Assembly: GCA_963830775.1 (NCBI GenBank) | Contig: CAWHNT010000022.1 | Span: 62,001 to 126,000 of the forward strand | DNA from: CAWHNT01 sp963830775 | GTDB taxonomy: Bacteria; Pseudomonadota; Alphaproteobacteria; Geminicoccales; Geminicoccaceae | Direction: 5' to 3' | Length of the DNA: 64,000 nucleotides | Made by a program: the position numbers and the translations under genes | Part shown: one piece after another, positions 46,590 through 55,638 of the stretch | Numbering within the stretch: the stretch's first letter is position 1 | Layout: the number at the start of each line of letters is the position of its first letter | Notes under the pieces: generated by a model | What the model was told of the DNA's origin: nothing | Databases searched by the model: none | Seen by the model: only the letters and a program-made list of their open reading frames with translations

Positions 46590-47899
46590 CACTGCGGCTC
46601 GCGCCGGCTCGGGTCGAAGTGCTTCTTCAGCTCCTGGCCGTAGGCGCCGTAGCCCTTCTGCAGCTGCGGGATGCCGGCGGCGAAGGCGGTGACCCGCTGC
46701 GGGAAGCGGGTCTCGAACATGAAGGCCATGGTGCCCTCCAGCTTGTGCGGCTTCAGCTCGGCCTTGCTGGCACCCTCGAAGGCGTCGCGGTCGGGCCCGT
46801 GCGGCAGCATGGTGTTGTGCAAGGAACAGCCGCCCGGCACGAAGCCGCCGCCGGTCTTGGCGTCGTAGACGCCGTAGATCAGGCCCATGAACTCGCTCAT
46901 CACGTTCATGTGGTACCAGGGCGGGCGGAAGGTGCTCTCGGCCACGAGCCAGCGGTCGCAGAAGACCACGAAGTCGATGTTGGCCGTGCCCGGTGTCTCT
47001 GACGGCGAGGTCATCACCGTGAAGATCGAGGGGTCGGCGTGGTCGTAGAGGATCGGGCCCACGGGCGAGTAGCGGCGGAGGTCGTACTTGTAGGGATAGT
47101 AGTTGCCGTGCCAGGCGACCACGTCCAAGGGCGAGTGCTGCAGCTCGGTGACCCAGAGCACCCCGCCCCACTTCACCAGCATGCGCGAGGGCGCGTCCCG
47201 GTCCTCGTAGGCCGCCACCGGGGCCAGGAAGTCGCGCTGGTTGGCCATGCAGTTGGCGCCAATGGGCCCGCGCTCGGGCAGGCTCAGGGCCCCGCCATAG
47301 TTCTCGCAGACATAGCCCCTGGCCGGCCCACCCATGAGCTCGACCCGGATCTTCACCCCGCGTGGGATGACGGCGACCTCGCCGGGCTCGACCTCGATCA
47401 CCCCAAACTCGGTGCAGAAGCGCAACGACCCCTGCTGCGGCACCACCAGCATCTCGCCGTCGGCATTGTAGAAGTACTCGTCCACCATCGACCGGGTGGC
47501 GAGATAGACATGCACCCCCATCCCCGCCTGGGCACCGGCATCGCCCGCGGTGGTCATGGTGTGCATGCCCTCGACGAAGGAGAGCTCCGCCTTCGGCAGC
47601 GGCAGCGGGTCCCAGCGCAAGGGGGCCAGCGGCATCTCCACCTCGGGCGCGGGGGCGGTGCGCCACAAGCCGATGTCGGCCTTCTCGAACCGGCCCCAGT
47701 GGCTCACGGTCGGACGGATGCGGTAGAGCCAGGAGCGCTCGTTGGTGGTGCGCGGGGCGGTGAACGGCGAGCCGCTGAGCTGCTCGGCGTAGAGGCCGTA
47801 GGCGCAGCGCTGAGGGGAGTTCCGGCCCACCGGAAGAGCACCGGGCAAGGCCTCCGTCTCGAAGCCGTTGCCGAAGCCGGACATGTAGCCTGGTGCCAT
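46586..47899 (-). CDS. hmgA: homogentisate 1,2-dioxygenase
   Basis: 437 residues, ring-opening step of tyrosine and phenylalanine breakdown, giving maleylacetoacetate. It starts YMSGFGNGFETEALPGALP, a standard opening. Iron ligands are seen in PPWYHMNVMSEFMGLIYG (His, Glu) and LHNTMLPHGPD (His). Length is typical. GGGAGGGAG lies just before the ATG at 47899. First gene of the minus-strand operon hmgA-fahA-MBL-hydroxylase-DUF2783-TctC, all joined by overlaps or short gaps, and divergent from a MarR-family gene. Confidence 0.97.
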   Translation of the reverse strand: MAPGYMSGFGNGFETEALPGALPVGRNSPQRCAYGLYAEQLSGSPFTAPRTTNERSWLYRIRPTVSHWGRFEKADIGLWRTAPAPEVEMPLAPLRWDPLPLPKAELSFVEGMHTMTTAGDAGAQAGMGVHVYLATRSMVDEYFYNADGEMLVVPQQGSLRFCTEFGVIEVEPGEVAVIPRGVKIRVELMGGPARGYVCENYGGALSLPERGPIGANCMANQRDFLAPVAAYEDRDAPSRMLVKWGGVLWVTELQHSPLDVVAWHGNYYPYKYDLRRYSPVGPILYDHADPSIFTVMTSPSETPGTANIDFVVFCDRWLVAESTFRPPWYHMNVMSEFMGLIYGVYDAKTGGGFVPGGCSLHNTMLPHGPDRDAFEGASKAELKPHKLEGTMAFMFETRFPQRVTAFAAGIPQLQKGYGAYGQELKKHFDPSRREPQW

Positions 47900-47932
47900 G
47901 GCTCCCTCCCGAAGGCTGCCATCAGGATAACG

Positions 47933-47946
47933 GTTGCGCTTGCAAC
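47933..47946. promoter_or_regulatory. candidate MarR operator between hmgA and the regulator gene
   Basis: GTTGC-GCTT-GCAAC is a perfect 5+5 inverted repeat 34 bases upstream of hmgA. A related half-site, GGTTGCAG, follows at 47970, close to the regulator start. MarR proteins bind short palindromes with TTGC/GCAA arms, so self- and operon-regulation from this 78-base gap is plausible. Confidence 0.55.
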
Positions 47947-47977
47947 TAACTGCTGGAGCGGCGTATGACGGTTGCAG

Positions 47978-48463
47978 ATGAAACTGTCAACGGATTTATC
48001 AATGGCTAGCCGGGTCGACCTGCTCCGCTTTGTCCCTTTCCGCCTGAACCGGCTGGCGGCCGAGGTCAGCCGCGACCTCGCTGCGGTCTATTCGGACCGG
48101 TTCGGGATCGACATCGCCGAATGGCGGGTGCTGGCGACGCTCGGCATGCGCGAGCCGCGCAGCGCGCAGTTCATCGTGCGCTGCACCCGGACGCATAAAT
48201 CGAAGATCAGCCGTGCCGTCACCCGGCTGGCGCTGGCGGGCCTGATCGAGGGCGTGCCGAACGAGGACGACCGGCGCGAGACCCAGCTGCGGATGACGGC
48301 CAAGGGCAAGGCGCTCTACGAGAAGCTGGCGCCGGTCGTGCTCGACTATGAGAGGAGGCTGCTCGCCGGCTTCGGCGAGGAGGAGCTGCGCGGGCTGATC
48401 CAGGGCCTGGACAGACTGGAGAGCGCTTTGGGCCTCATCCAGGATCCCGAGGAGTGCCCCTGA
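47978..48463 (+). CDS. MarR-family transcriptional regulator of the homogentisate operon
   Basis: About 161 residues. The winged helix is visible: IAEWRVLATLGMREPRSAQF, recognition helix region THKSKISRAVTRLALAGLIE and wing EDDRRETQLRMTAKGKALYE. N- and C-terminal helices (LLRFVPFRLNRLAAEVSRDL; GFGEEELRGLIQGLDRL) form the dimer interface. ATG 47978 is used, but no good ribosome site is visible; 48002 is an alternative. Divergent placement next to hmgA suggests it senses homogentisate or a related aromatic acid. Confidence 0.88.
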   Translation: MKLSTDLSMASRVDLLRFVPFRLNRLAAEVSRDLAAVYSDRFGIDIAEWRVLATLGMREPRSAQFIVRCTRTHKSKISRAVTRLALAGLIEGVPNEDDRRETQLRMTAKGKALYEKLAPVVLDYERRLLAGFGEEELRGLIQGLDRLESALGLIQDPEECP

Positions 48464-48466
48464 GCG

Positions 48467-48853
48467 TCAGTCGATCTCGAGCCGCTTGACGATGGTCTTG
48501 TAGACCCCCTCCGGGGTCCCGGGCCCGCAGCTCTGCCGCCCGGCCTTGCCGCACGATCCGCCCGCCACCTGTCTGCCGTCCTGCTTCAGCGCGTAACCCC
48601 AGCTGTAGCCGCTGGACTTGTTGCTGAACTCGATCCGCACCGTGTTGCGGCCCGAGCGGAGATAGGGGTCGATGCCCTTGGCACAGCTCTTCCTGTAGCC
48701 GCAGGTCAGCACCTTCCTGCCGTTCACGTAGGCGACGGCGCTGTCGTCCGTGTTGAAGATCTCGAGCGTGTAACCCCCATCGACGGCGGCATGCGCCGGC
48801 AGTGCGGCCAGCGTGAGGAGAAAGGCGGCCACGCGCCAGGTGCATCTAGCCAT
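48467..48853 (-). CDS. secreted hypothetical protein, cysteine-rich
   Basis: 128 residues, family not recognised. A signal peptide MARCTWRVAAFLLTLAALPAHA is followed by a beta-rich domain (YTLEIFNTDDSAVAYVNGRK, RNTVRIEFSNKSSGYSWGYA) resembling a small carbohydrate-binding jelly roll. Four cysteines in the mature part (CGYRKSC, SCGKAGRQSC) could form two disulfides. Its stop is 3 bases from the end of the convergent MarR gene. It is 25 bases before the next glycosyltransferase gene end and may belong to the polysaccharide block. Strong signal peptide and codon pattern support a real gene. Confidence 0.65.
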   Translation of the reverse strand: MARCTWRVAAFLLTLAALPAHAAVDGGYTLEIFNTDDSAVAYVNGRKVLTCGYRKSCAKGIDPYLRSGRNTVRIEFSNKSSGYSWGYALKQDGRQVAGGSCGKAGRQSCGPGTPEGVYKTIVKRLEID

Positions 48854-48878
48854 CGGCAGCTCTGTTCATGGTCGAGGC

Positions 48879-50114
48879 CTACGCCGCGAGCTCGATGGGT
48901 GGTCGGCCGGAGAGCAGGGCCAGGAGCTTCTGGGCACCCACCCGGGCGTCGAAGCGCTGGACCACCGAGCGTCGGCCGACAGCGCCAAGGGCTGCCGCGC
49001 GCTCCGGGTCGCCACCGAGAGCGAGGATGGCCTGCGCCAGGCCCTCGGGATCGCCCGGCGGCACCATGAGCCCGTCCACACCATCGGTGACGATCTCGGC
49101 CACCCCGCCGGCCCGGGTCGCGATCACCGGCACGGCCATCGCCATGGCCTCCATCACCACCACGCCCAGGGGCTCGGCGTGGCTGGGCAGGAGGAAGATG
49201 TCCGCGTCGGCGAGTGCCCGGCGCACCTCGTCCTCCGGCATCGAGCCGGCGAGGTCGACCTGGGTGCCGAGGCCGAGCCCGGCCGCCAGCGCCGCCAGCG
49301 CCTGGGCCTCGGGGCCACTGCCGAGGATCGTGAGCCTGGCGGCACGACCCCCGTCGAGCACCTGGCGCAGGGCATGCAGGGCAACGTCGAAGCCCTTGCT
49401 CCGGTGGAGGCGGCCGACGCAGAGCAGGCGCAGCGGCTCGCCGGGGCTGCACATGCGCCGGGGTTCAGGTCGCCATTCGTCGGTGTCGACCCCTACGGGC
49501 GCATAGTGGCACCGGTCCGCGATCGCACGCGCGAAACGGGCCTGCACGTCCTTCTGCACCCAGCGCATGGTGGAGACGGTGAAGGCGGCGCGGCCGAGCT
49601 TCTCCTCCAGCGCCCCGCCCCACCAGTCGAGGTTGGCGTTGATGGTGATCGAATAGGGCACGCCGCCCATGGCTTGTGCCAGCATGGCGACGATCGCCCC
49701 GTCGCCGCAGGTGTGGCAGTGCACATGCGTGATGCCTTCCTGCTCGCACAAGCCTGCCAGCCGTGCGGCCGGTGCCAGGAGGGCCAGGCAGCGGCGGCGG
49801 CCGACGCTGGCGTCGACGGGCAGGCTCGAGGCGAGCCGGGTGGCGTTCGCCACCGCGCGCGGATGGGTGGCCGAGCGGCGGGCGACAGCACCCAGCAGCG
49901 CCCCGAGCTCGCCGGCGGTGGAGCGGTAGAGGTAGAAGGTCTCGGCAGCGGCGGCCGCGAAGGCATGCCGGGCGCGGTCGCGCTCCGGCGGCGGGCGGGT
50001 GGAGATCAGCCGGACGTCCGCACCCCAGCGGCGCAGCCACAGGAGCTCGCGCCAGATCCAGGTGTGGGTCTGGCCCGGGAACTCGGGCACGAGATAGCCG
50101 ATCCGCCCGCTCAT
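48879..50114 (-). CDS. glycosyltransferase family 4 (colanic acid-type)
   Basis: 411 residues, GT-B fold. N-domain: IGYLVPEFPGQTHTWIWREL, a sequence typical of exopolysaccharide GT4 enzymes (YxxPxFPxxSETFI). Donor domain: LLCVGRLHRSKGFDVALHAL, ILGSGPEAQAL, GSMPEDEVRRALADADIFLL and HAEPLGVVVMEAMAMAVPVI, which holds the two-glutamate motif. Cytoplasmic, acting on a lipid-linked oligosaccharide. The 5' end overlaps the next glycosyltransferase (ATGA at 50111). Sugar specificity is not predictable. Confidence 0.9.
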   Translation of the reverse strand: MSGRIGYLVPEFPGQTHTWIWRELLWLRRWGADVRLISTRPPPERDRARHAFAAAAAETFYLYRSTAGELGALLGAVARRSATHPRAVANATRLASSLPVDASVGRRRCLALLAPAARLAGLCEQEGITHVHCHTCGDGAIVAMLAQAMGGVPYSITINANLDWWGGALEEKLGRAAFTVSTMRWVQKDVQARFARAIADRCHYAPVGVDTDEWRPEPRRMCSPGEPLRLLCVGRLHRSKGFDVALHALRQVLDGGRAARLTILGSGPEAQALAALAAGLGLGTQVDLAGSMPEDEVRRALADADIFLLPSHAEPLGVVVMEAMAMAVPVIATRAGGVAEIVTDGVDGLMVPPGDPEGLAQAILALGGDPERAAALGAVGRRSVVQRFDARVGAQKLLALLSGRPPIELAA

Positions 50115-51322
50115 GCGGCCTGCTCCGGGGCCGCACGCGAGAGGCCGAGCTCGTCCAGTGCCCCACGCAGCGCCCGGCCGAGTGCTGCCAGCGAATGGGT
50201 GCGCACGACCCAGGCCCGGCCGGCGCCGGCCATGGCCTCGGTGCGGGCGGGCTCGCGCAAGGCTGCGGCAACCGCTTCATCGAAGCCGGCCAGATCGTTC
50301 GCCACCGCGGCGTTCACTCCGTCGCGAAGGTCGAGGCCTTCGGCCCCGACCGGCGTGGTCACGACGGGCCGGCCCATCGCGAGCGCTTCAAGCAGCTTGT
50401 ACTTGGTGCCCGAGCCCGAGGTGAGCGGAGCTGCCACGAGTGCCGCCCGGGCGATGAAGGGGCGCACGTCGGCCACCGGCCCGGTGACGGTGACGGAGGG
50501 TGCGGCCTTGGCGGACTCGAGCATGCGCGGGCTCGGATCGCGACCGACCAGCAGCATGCGGTGGGTGAGCCCTTGCGCGGCCAGGCGGCCGGAGAGCCCG
50601 ATCAGGTGCAGGGCTGCGGCCTCGTTGGGCCAGTAGCCGTAGGAGCCGGTGAAGACGATCGTGCCCGGCTCCGGCCGCGTGCCCGCGGGCGTGTAGGCGT
50701 CGGTATCGAGGGCGTTCGGCAGGACGGCCACACGGCCGAGGCCCTGCCCAGTGCGGTAGACCTCGGCATCGGCCTCCGAGACCGCCCAGACCGCGTCGGC
50801 TTCCGCGAGGCGACGCTCGATCCGGCGCACATTCTCGCGGAACAGGATGTATTTGAGGCGCCTCGGCCAGGGCTGCTCGGCGACGATGCGCGTGTAGAGC
50901 CGCGATTCGACATTGTGGGTGTCGACCACGATGCGCCGGGCGGCACCGCGCAGCTCCGGCAGGAGGTCCGCAAGCCAGGTGTCGCCGATGACGAGCAGGT
51001 CGGCACCCCAGGCGCGCAGCTCGTCGGCCAGTCGGCGTGTCCGGGCTGGCGAGCAGGCCTTGGCATAGAGCATGCTCCGGCCCCGCAGGAAGGAGCGGAC
51101 GTGACGGGCCAGGAGGGCCGCGCGTGCCTCGCGGCGGGCAGCGAGGCAGGTGATCCCGAGCCTCGCCAGCTCCGTCCGCTCGGAAGGCGGTGGGCAGCTG
51201 TCGAAGGCAAAGGTGCGGACCTGGGCCAGCTCGCGGAACGCCCGCCAGTTGGCATGCACCCTGAGGCTGTGGCCCGAGACGGGCGGCACCGGGCTGCAGG
51301 TGGTGAGATAGGCTATCCGCAT
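50111..51322 (-). CDS. glycosyltransferase (GT4-like)
   Basis: 403 residues. Starts MRIAYLTTCSPVPPVSGHSL, as in sugar transferases with a GG-like acceptor loop. The donor domain shows IVFTGSYGYWPNEAAALHLI, LLVGRDPSPRML and TSGSGTKYKLLEALAMGRPV, the family motif of WcaI-like enzymes (GxxxGxKxKxLEAxAxGxPVV). It is coupled to the downstream glycosyltransferase and follows the flippase gene after 10 bases. Its role would be to extend the repeat unit on the undecaprenyl carrier. Confidence 0.88.
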   Translation of the reverse strand: MRIAYLTTCSPVPPVSGHSLRVHANWRAFRELAQVRTFAFDSCPPPSERTELARLGITCLAARREARAALLARHVRSFLRGRSMLYAKACSPARTRRLADELRAWGADLLVIGDTWLADLLPELRGAARRIVVDTHNVESRLYTRIVAEQPWPRRLKYILFRENVRRIERRLAEADAVWAVSEADAEVYRTGQGLGRVAVLPNALDTDAYTPAGTRPEPGTIVFTGSYGYWPNEAAALHLIGLSGRLAAQGLTHRMLLVGRDPSPRMLESAKAAPSVTVTGPVADVRPFIARAALVAAPLTSGSGTKYKLLEALAMGRPVVTTPVGAEGLDLRDGVNAAVANDLAGFDEAVAAALREPARTEAMAGAGRAWVVRTHSLAALGRALRGALDELGLSRAAPEQAA

Positions 51323-51332
51323 CGTCGGCCGC

Positions 51333-52706
51333 CTAGCCAGCCAGCGCCTGCTGCCGCCGCTGCAGGCGACGGAGCGGACAGGTCTCGATGGCCGTCAGGC
51401 GGCGGGCCATCAGGTAGAGCCAGGCACTCCAGCTCACCGAGGCCGTGCAGGTGGCAATCGCAGCACCCAGCCCGCCGAGCCAGGGGATGAGGGCGAGGTT
51501 GAGGGCGAGGTTGAGGATGGCGAAGGCGAGGTTGACGCGGCCGAGCCGGCGGTGGTGGCCGGTCATCAGCAGGAGGTCGCTGGCGGGGCCCAGGAGCACG
51601 GCGGCGAGCCGGCCCAGCGCCAGGACGATGAGCGCCGGATAGCCTTGCGCGAACTCCGGACCGAAGATCTGCAGCGCGAACGGTCCCACGGCGACCAGCG
51701 CCAGGACGACGAGACCGGTCGAGCCGACGCTGATCAGGTTCATGACGTCGATGGTCGACTGCACGCGGTCCTGGCGGCGCTCGGCATGCGCCCGGGCAAG
51801 GCGCGGCAGCCCGACCGAGCTTGCGGCACCGGCGCAGAAGACCGTGAGCTCGGCCAGGCGCCGTGCCACCTGATAGAGCCCGACCTCGTAGGGGCCGGCC
51901 AGGATGCCGAGAAGGACGATGTCGGTCTCGAACAGGAGAAAATAGTAGACCGGCGTCACCAGCATGACGAAGGAGACGCCGAGCCAGGCCCGATAGAGTC
52001 GCCAGGGCCGCGGGCGCAGGCTGCGCCGGCCTAGCCTCACCTGCCTCGCGACCAGGACGAGGACGATGACGACTGCCAGCGCCTGGGCGGCGACGTAGAG
52101 GTTGAGGGCTGGGCCGGCGGCCAGAGGCAGCCCGGCCGCGAGGTAGGTCAGGAGTGCCGCCAGCAACAGGAAGCGGACGGTGATGCTCTCGGCGAGGAAG
52201 CCCGCGAGCGAGAGGCCGAAACCGCGTGAGCTCTCGCTGACGAACCGCATCAGCGCCACGGTGACGACGAGACCGATGATGGCCAGCACCGGGAAGCGGT
52301 ACTCGCCGAAGATGCCCGGGAGGAGTGACATGGCGACGGCGAATGCCGCCCCGCCTGCTGCCGCCGTCAGGGCGACGACGGCCAGGCCCAGGACGAGATA
52401 GTGCCCGGCCGCCTCCACGCGCCCGCGCGCCAGATAGCGCGGGACCAGACGGTTCGAGGCGGTCGGCAGGCCGAGGCCGGCGAAGAGCACGATGATGAAG
52501 CTGCCGGAGAGGAGGAAGGCGAGACGGCCATATTCCTCCGCCCCCATGAGCCGGGTGAACAGCACCGTCACCACGGTCATGAGCAGGACGCCGGCGGCGC
52601 GGATCGCGAAGCCCGCCATGCTGGACGTGGCCATGGCGAGGCTGTCGCTGTCGCCCACCAGACGGGCCAGCCAGGGCCGGAGCAGCTGCCCGACGGGTGC
52701 CATCAT
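51333..52706 (-). CDS. polysaccharide flippase (Wzx/MATE-like)
   Basis: About 457 residues with 12-14 membrane spans, such as FAIRAAGVLLMTVVTVLFTR (first helix, after a conserved S-x-MAGFAIRAAG), LSGSFIIVLFAGLGLP and LGRLAAVLLGPASDLLLMTG. MGAEEYGRLAF is the family motif after helix 1. It translocates lipid-linked repeat units across the inner membrane. The frame is open further upstream; start at 52706 is chosen because it overlaps the stop of the upstream polymerase gene (ATGA), as elsewhere in this operon. Confidence 0.88.
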   Translation of the reverse strand: MMAPVGQLLRPWLARLVGDSDSLAMATSSMAGFAIRAAGVLLMTVVTVLFTRLMGAEEYGRLAFLLSGSFIIVLFAGLGLPTASNRLVPRYLARGRVEAAGHYLVLGLAVVALTAAAGGAAFAVAMSLLPGIFGEYRFPVLAIIGLVVTVALMRFVSESSRGFGLSLAGFLAESITVRFLLLAALLTYLAAGLPLAAGPALNLYVAAQALAVVIVLVLVARQVRLGRRSLRPRPWRLYRAWLGVSFVMLVTPVYYFLLFETDIVLLGILAGPYEVGLYQVARRLAELTVFCAGAASSVGLPRLARAHAERRQDRVQSTIDVMNLISVGSTGLVVLALVAVGPFALQIFGPEFAQGYPALIVLALGRLAAVLLGPASDLLLMTGHHRRLGRVNLAFAILNLALNLALIPWLGGLGAAIATCTASVSWSAWLYLMARRLTAIETCPLRRLQRRQQALAG

Positions 52707-54046
52707 GCGGGGCGTTCCCGCAACCGCGCCGCCTCGCCGTGCAGCATGAGGAAAATGAAGAGGTAGCCCAGCGTGTCGCCGGTCCGGAAGAGATAGCTCT
52801 CGAGGAAGTTGTTGAGGACGAGGCAGAACGCGACGCACAAGGCACCCGTCAGCGCCACCCGCTGAGCCTTTTGGGACCTGGCCGCCGTCCCGGTCAGCAG
52901 CCAGAGGCAGCGCAGGATGGCGACGATGCCGAGCGCGAAGCCGGCGATGCCGGTCTGCAGCAGCAGGTCGAGATAGCCGTTGTGCGCGGTGTTGATGAGC
53001 TGCGCCTTCATGAACCAGGCGCCGGGCGGGGCCGAGCGGATCGGGTTGATCGCGGCACCAGTGTCCCAGAACGAGCCGAAGCCGTGCCCGAGCCAGGGCC
53101 GCCGGCCGATCTCGGGGACGAGGTGCTGCCAGATCTCGGTCCGGCCGGTGAAGGTCAGGTCACCAAAGAGAAGGAGGCGCAGATCAGCATCGTCATGGCC
53201 CGCGGCGTAGAAGGCGGTCGTGCCGAAGGCGAGTGCTGCCACGCCGCCCGCCAGAGCCGCGAGCCGCACGGCGGGCGCGCTCCCGAGCAGGAGGTAGAGG
53301 GCGGGCCCCGCCAGCATGATCAGCGCGGCGAGGCCGATGCTGGTCTTGGAGCGCGTGGCGAGCAGGAAGAGCCAGGCGAGGGCCATCAGGCCCGCCAGCA
53401 CGAGGCGCAGCAGGTTCGAGCGGCCGGCGGCGATCGCGGTGCCGAGGACCACGATGGCCAGCATCGCCATGGTCCCGGCCCCGTTCTTGTTGTCGAAGAT
53501 GCCGGTCTCGCCGATCTCCGACCAGCTCGAGGCCGGGAAGGCCACCATGGCCAGGATGTTGAGGACCGTGACGAGCCCGAAGACGGCGGCCAGCGGGACC
53601 AGCCAATCGAGAGCGCTCCGCGCCGAGGCCGCCAGTGCCAGGAGCACGAGGTAGACAAGCCCGTAGGCGAAGGCACGGCGCAGCACGAGGTCCGGGTGGC
53701 TGGCCCAGATGAAGCTGAGGCCGCTCACCAGGATCAGGGCGCAGACCGTCCAGTTCCGGAGCAGCAGCCGCACCGCCCGGTCGAGATTGACCAGGATCAT
53801 CGGGCAGGCAGCGGCGAGCGCCACGAAGATCACGGCACGGTTGAAGCTGTTCCCGCTCTCGGCAATCACCGCCTTGTCGGCCGTGTCGGGGGCGAACGGC
53901 CGGTCGCCGATGATGAGCGCGGCGAAGAGAAGCCCGGTCAGCAGGACAGCACCGCGGGCCGCAAGCTCGCGCTGCCAGCGCAGCGAGCGTTCCCCGTGCC
54001 CGGCTGCGGGCTCGGTGACGAGGACGGGGCTCGCCAGCGCCGTCAC
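52703..54046 (-). CDS. O-antigen ligase / polysaccharide polymerase (Wzy-like)
   Basis: 447 residues, about 11 membrane helices (LLTGLLFAALIIG; ALILVSGLSFIWASHPDLVL). The large periplasmic loop with FTGRTEIWQHLVPEIGRRPW and LGHGFGSFWDTG is the O-antigen ligase/WaaL-Wzy signature, followed by AHNGYLDLLLQTGIAGFAL, with the functional His. It polymerises or ligates glycan units at the periplasmic face. Stop overlaps the flippase start; its start is 4 bases after the WcaJ-like gene. Confidence 0.88.
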   Translation of the reverse strand: MTALASPVLVTEPAAGHGERSLRWQRELAARGAVLLTGLLFAALIIGDRPFAPDTADKAVIAESGNSFNRAVIFVALAAACPMILVNLDRAVRLLLRNWTVCALILVSGLSFIWASHPDLVLRRAFAYGLVYLVLLALAASARSALDWLVPLAAVFGLVTVLNILAMVAFPASSWSEIGETGIFDNKNGAGTMAMLAIVVLGTAIAAGRSNLLRLVLAGLMALAWLFLLATRSKTSIGLAALIMLAGPALYLLLGSAPAVRLAALAGGVAALAFGTTAFYAAGHDDADLRLLLFGDLTFTGRTEIWQHLVPEIGRRPWLGHGFGSFWDTGAAINPIRSAPPGAWFMKAQLINTAHNGYLDLLLQTGIAGFALGIVAILRCLWLLTGTAARSQKAQRVALTGALCVAFCLVLNNFLESYLFRTGDTLGYLFIFLMLHGEAARLRERPA

Positions 54047-54050
54047 GGCG

Positions 54051-55484
54051 CTACTTGCCCTCGCGGGTCACGACCGCCACGACCGTGCGGTAGAGTATCC
54101 ACAGGTCGAGCCAGATGGCGAGATTGCGGACGTAGTAGCAGTCCATCTCGATCCGCTCGCGGAAGGTGCGCTGGTTGCGCCCCGAGACCTGCCAGAAGCC
54201 GCTGATGCCCGGCCGGGTAAGGCCCAGGATCTGGCGTGCGGGACCCAGCCGGCTGAGCTCGTCCATGGTGTAGGGCCTGGGTCCGACAAGGCTCATCTCG
54301 CCGCGCAGCACGTTGATCAGCTGCGGCAGCTCATCGAGGCTGGTGGCGCGAAGGAAGCGGCCGGCCCGGGTCACGCGCGGGTCGTTGTCGAGCTTGCGGT
54401 ACTTCTCATACAGGCGCTCGGCCGCCGGGTTGCGCAGGAAGTGGCGCTTCAGCCGCCGGTCCCCGTCGGCGTGCATGGTGCGGAACTTGAGCGCCTGGAA
54501 GGTGCGGCTCTCGCCCGCCCAGCGCGGCTGCGAGAAGAGGATCGGCCCTGGACTGTCAAAAGCGACCCACAAGGCGATGCCGGCCATGAGCGGGGACAGG
54601 AGGACCAGGGCCACCGAGCCCACGGTCACGTCGAACGCCCGCTTGCCCAGGGCTGCCGTGGGCGAGGGCCGGTCGCTCGCCAGCTCGATCGAGAGCATGC
54701 CCCCGACCCGCCGCACCTTGGACTTGAGGCTGATCAGGTCATGGCAGGCAGGGACCAGGAGGATGCGCTGGAAGATGCCGGTCGTGTAGAGCTGGAGGAT
54801 CAGGCTGCGCTCGACCAGACGCTCCACGGCCACGGCGGTGGTGGCGTGCGCAAGCGCGTCGGCGTGCCGCGACAGCTCCTTGAAGCGCACGACCGGCACG
54901 CCGTGCTCCTCCTCGGGGATGTAGACCGAGCTGTCGTCGACGATGCAGACCGGCGCCAGTCCCAGATGCGGATAGAGCTTGAGCTGGCGCACGACCTCAC
55001 CGGCCGTGTCGCCGCCGCCGAAGATGAAGACCGGCTGGCACCAGCGGCCCAGCCGCACCAATGCCCGGCGGGCGATCGGGTCGCTGATGACCAGGAGCGC
55101 TGCCGCCGCCAGCCCGGCTGGGACGAGCGCCGCCGGCAGCGGCGCATCGCCCAGGCGCGCCATGAAGGCGGCCAAGCCCATCACCAGGACGAAGGCCCCG
55201 GCAGCCGCGAGGCAGACCTGCTGCAGCCGCTGGGCCCGGGAAAGCCCGTGGCCGGGATAGAGACCGGCCAGGAGCTTGGCCGCCGGAAAGAGGATGAAGC
55301 TCGCGACCGTGGCGGCACCGGCCAGCCCGGACGCATGCTCCGCCGTGGCCTGCCACAGGGCCACCAGCAGCAGGACGAGACACGCATCGAAGGCCAGGAG
55401 GAGCCCGCCTGCCCGCCATTCGGTCGTGTAGCCCCGCATGGGGCGTCGCCGATCCGTTCGCTGCGCATCGAGAAGCAGATCCAT
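54051..55484 (-). CDS. undecaprenyl-phosphate sugar phosphotransferase (WcaJ/WbaP-type)
   Basis: 477 residues. Four N-terminal membrane helices, a CoA-binding-like middle domain (VFIFGGGDTAGEVVRQLKLY) and the C-terminal sugar transferase domain: KRAFDVTVGSVALVLLSPLM, FQALKFRTMHADGDRR, RFLRATSLDELPQLINVLRG, EMSLVGPRPYTMDEL and TRPGISGFWQVSGRN. It starts repeat-unit synthesis by moving a sugar phosphate to undecaprenyl phosphate. First gene of the minus-strand polysaccharide operon. The start at 55484 has no clear ribosome site; 55439 is an in-frame alternative. Confidence 0.93.
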   Translation of the reverse strand: MDLLLDAQRTDRRRPMRGYTTEWRAGGLLLAFDACLVLLLVALWQATAEHASGLAGAATVASFILFPAAKLLAGLYPGHGLSRAQRLQQVCLAAAGAFVLVMGLAAFMARLGDAPLPAALVPAGLAAAALLVISDPIARRALVRLGRWCQPVFIFGGGDTAGEVVRQLKLYPHLGLAPVCIVDDSSVYIPEEEHGVPVVRFKELSRHADALAHATTAVAVERLVERSLILQLYTTGIFQRILLVPACHDLISLKSKVRRVGGMLSIELASDRPSPTAALGKRAFDVTVGSVALVLLSPLMAGIALWVAFDSPGPILFSQPRWAGESRTFQALKFRTMHADGDRRLKRHFLRNPAAERLYEKYRKLDNDPRVTRAGRFLRATSLDELPQLINVLRGEMSLVGPRPYTMDELSRLGPARQILGLTRPGISGFWQVSGRNQRTFRERIEMDCYYVRNLAIWLDLWILYRTVVAVVTREGK

Positions 55485-55569
55485 CGCGCCGCAGGTACCC
55501 TTGCCGACCGTTGCGCCTGTCGCCGGCCACGTACTCCGTTGCGCGCCGGCAGATTACCGGACCATACGC

Positions 55570-55620
55570 GATGGTAGAGCTGCTATCATTCGAATTCGCC
55601 AATTAGATGTCCATTTGCGT
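55570..55620. promoter_or_regulatory. AT-rich divergent regulatory region between wcaJ-like and wzc-like genes
   Basis: The 154-base gap between divergent polysaccharide genes has a sharply AT-rich core (tatcattcgaattcgccaat). It contains two overlapping palindromes, ATTCGAAT (55588-55595) and CGAATTCG (55591-55598), and TATCAT as a possible -10 box. It probably carries promoters for both directions and a shared operator. Confidence 0.45.
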
Positions 55621-55638
55621 ACCCGGGGAGGGGCGATC

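Noticed and set aside
45276..47666. A 796-residue fusion ending in fumarylacetoacetase
   Set aside because: The N-terminal 360 residues are antisense-quality sequence overlapping hmgA in another frame; the GTG at 46589 coupled to the hmgA stop is the natural start.
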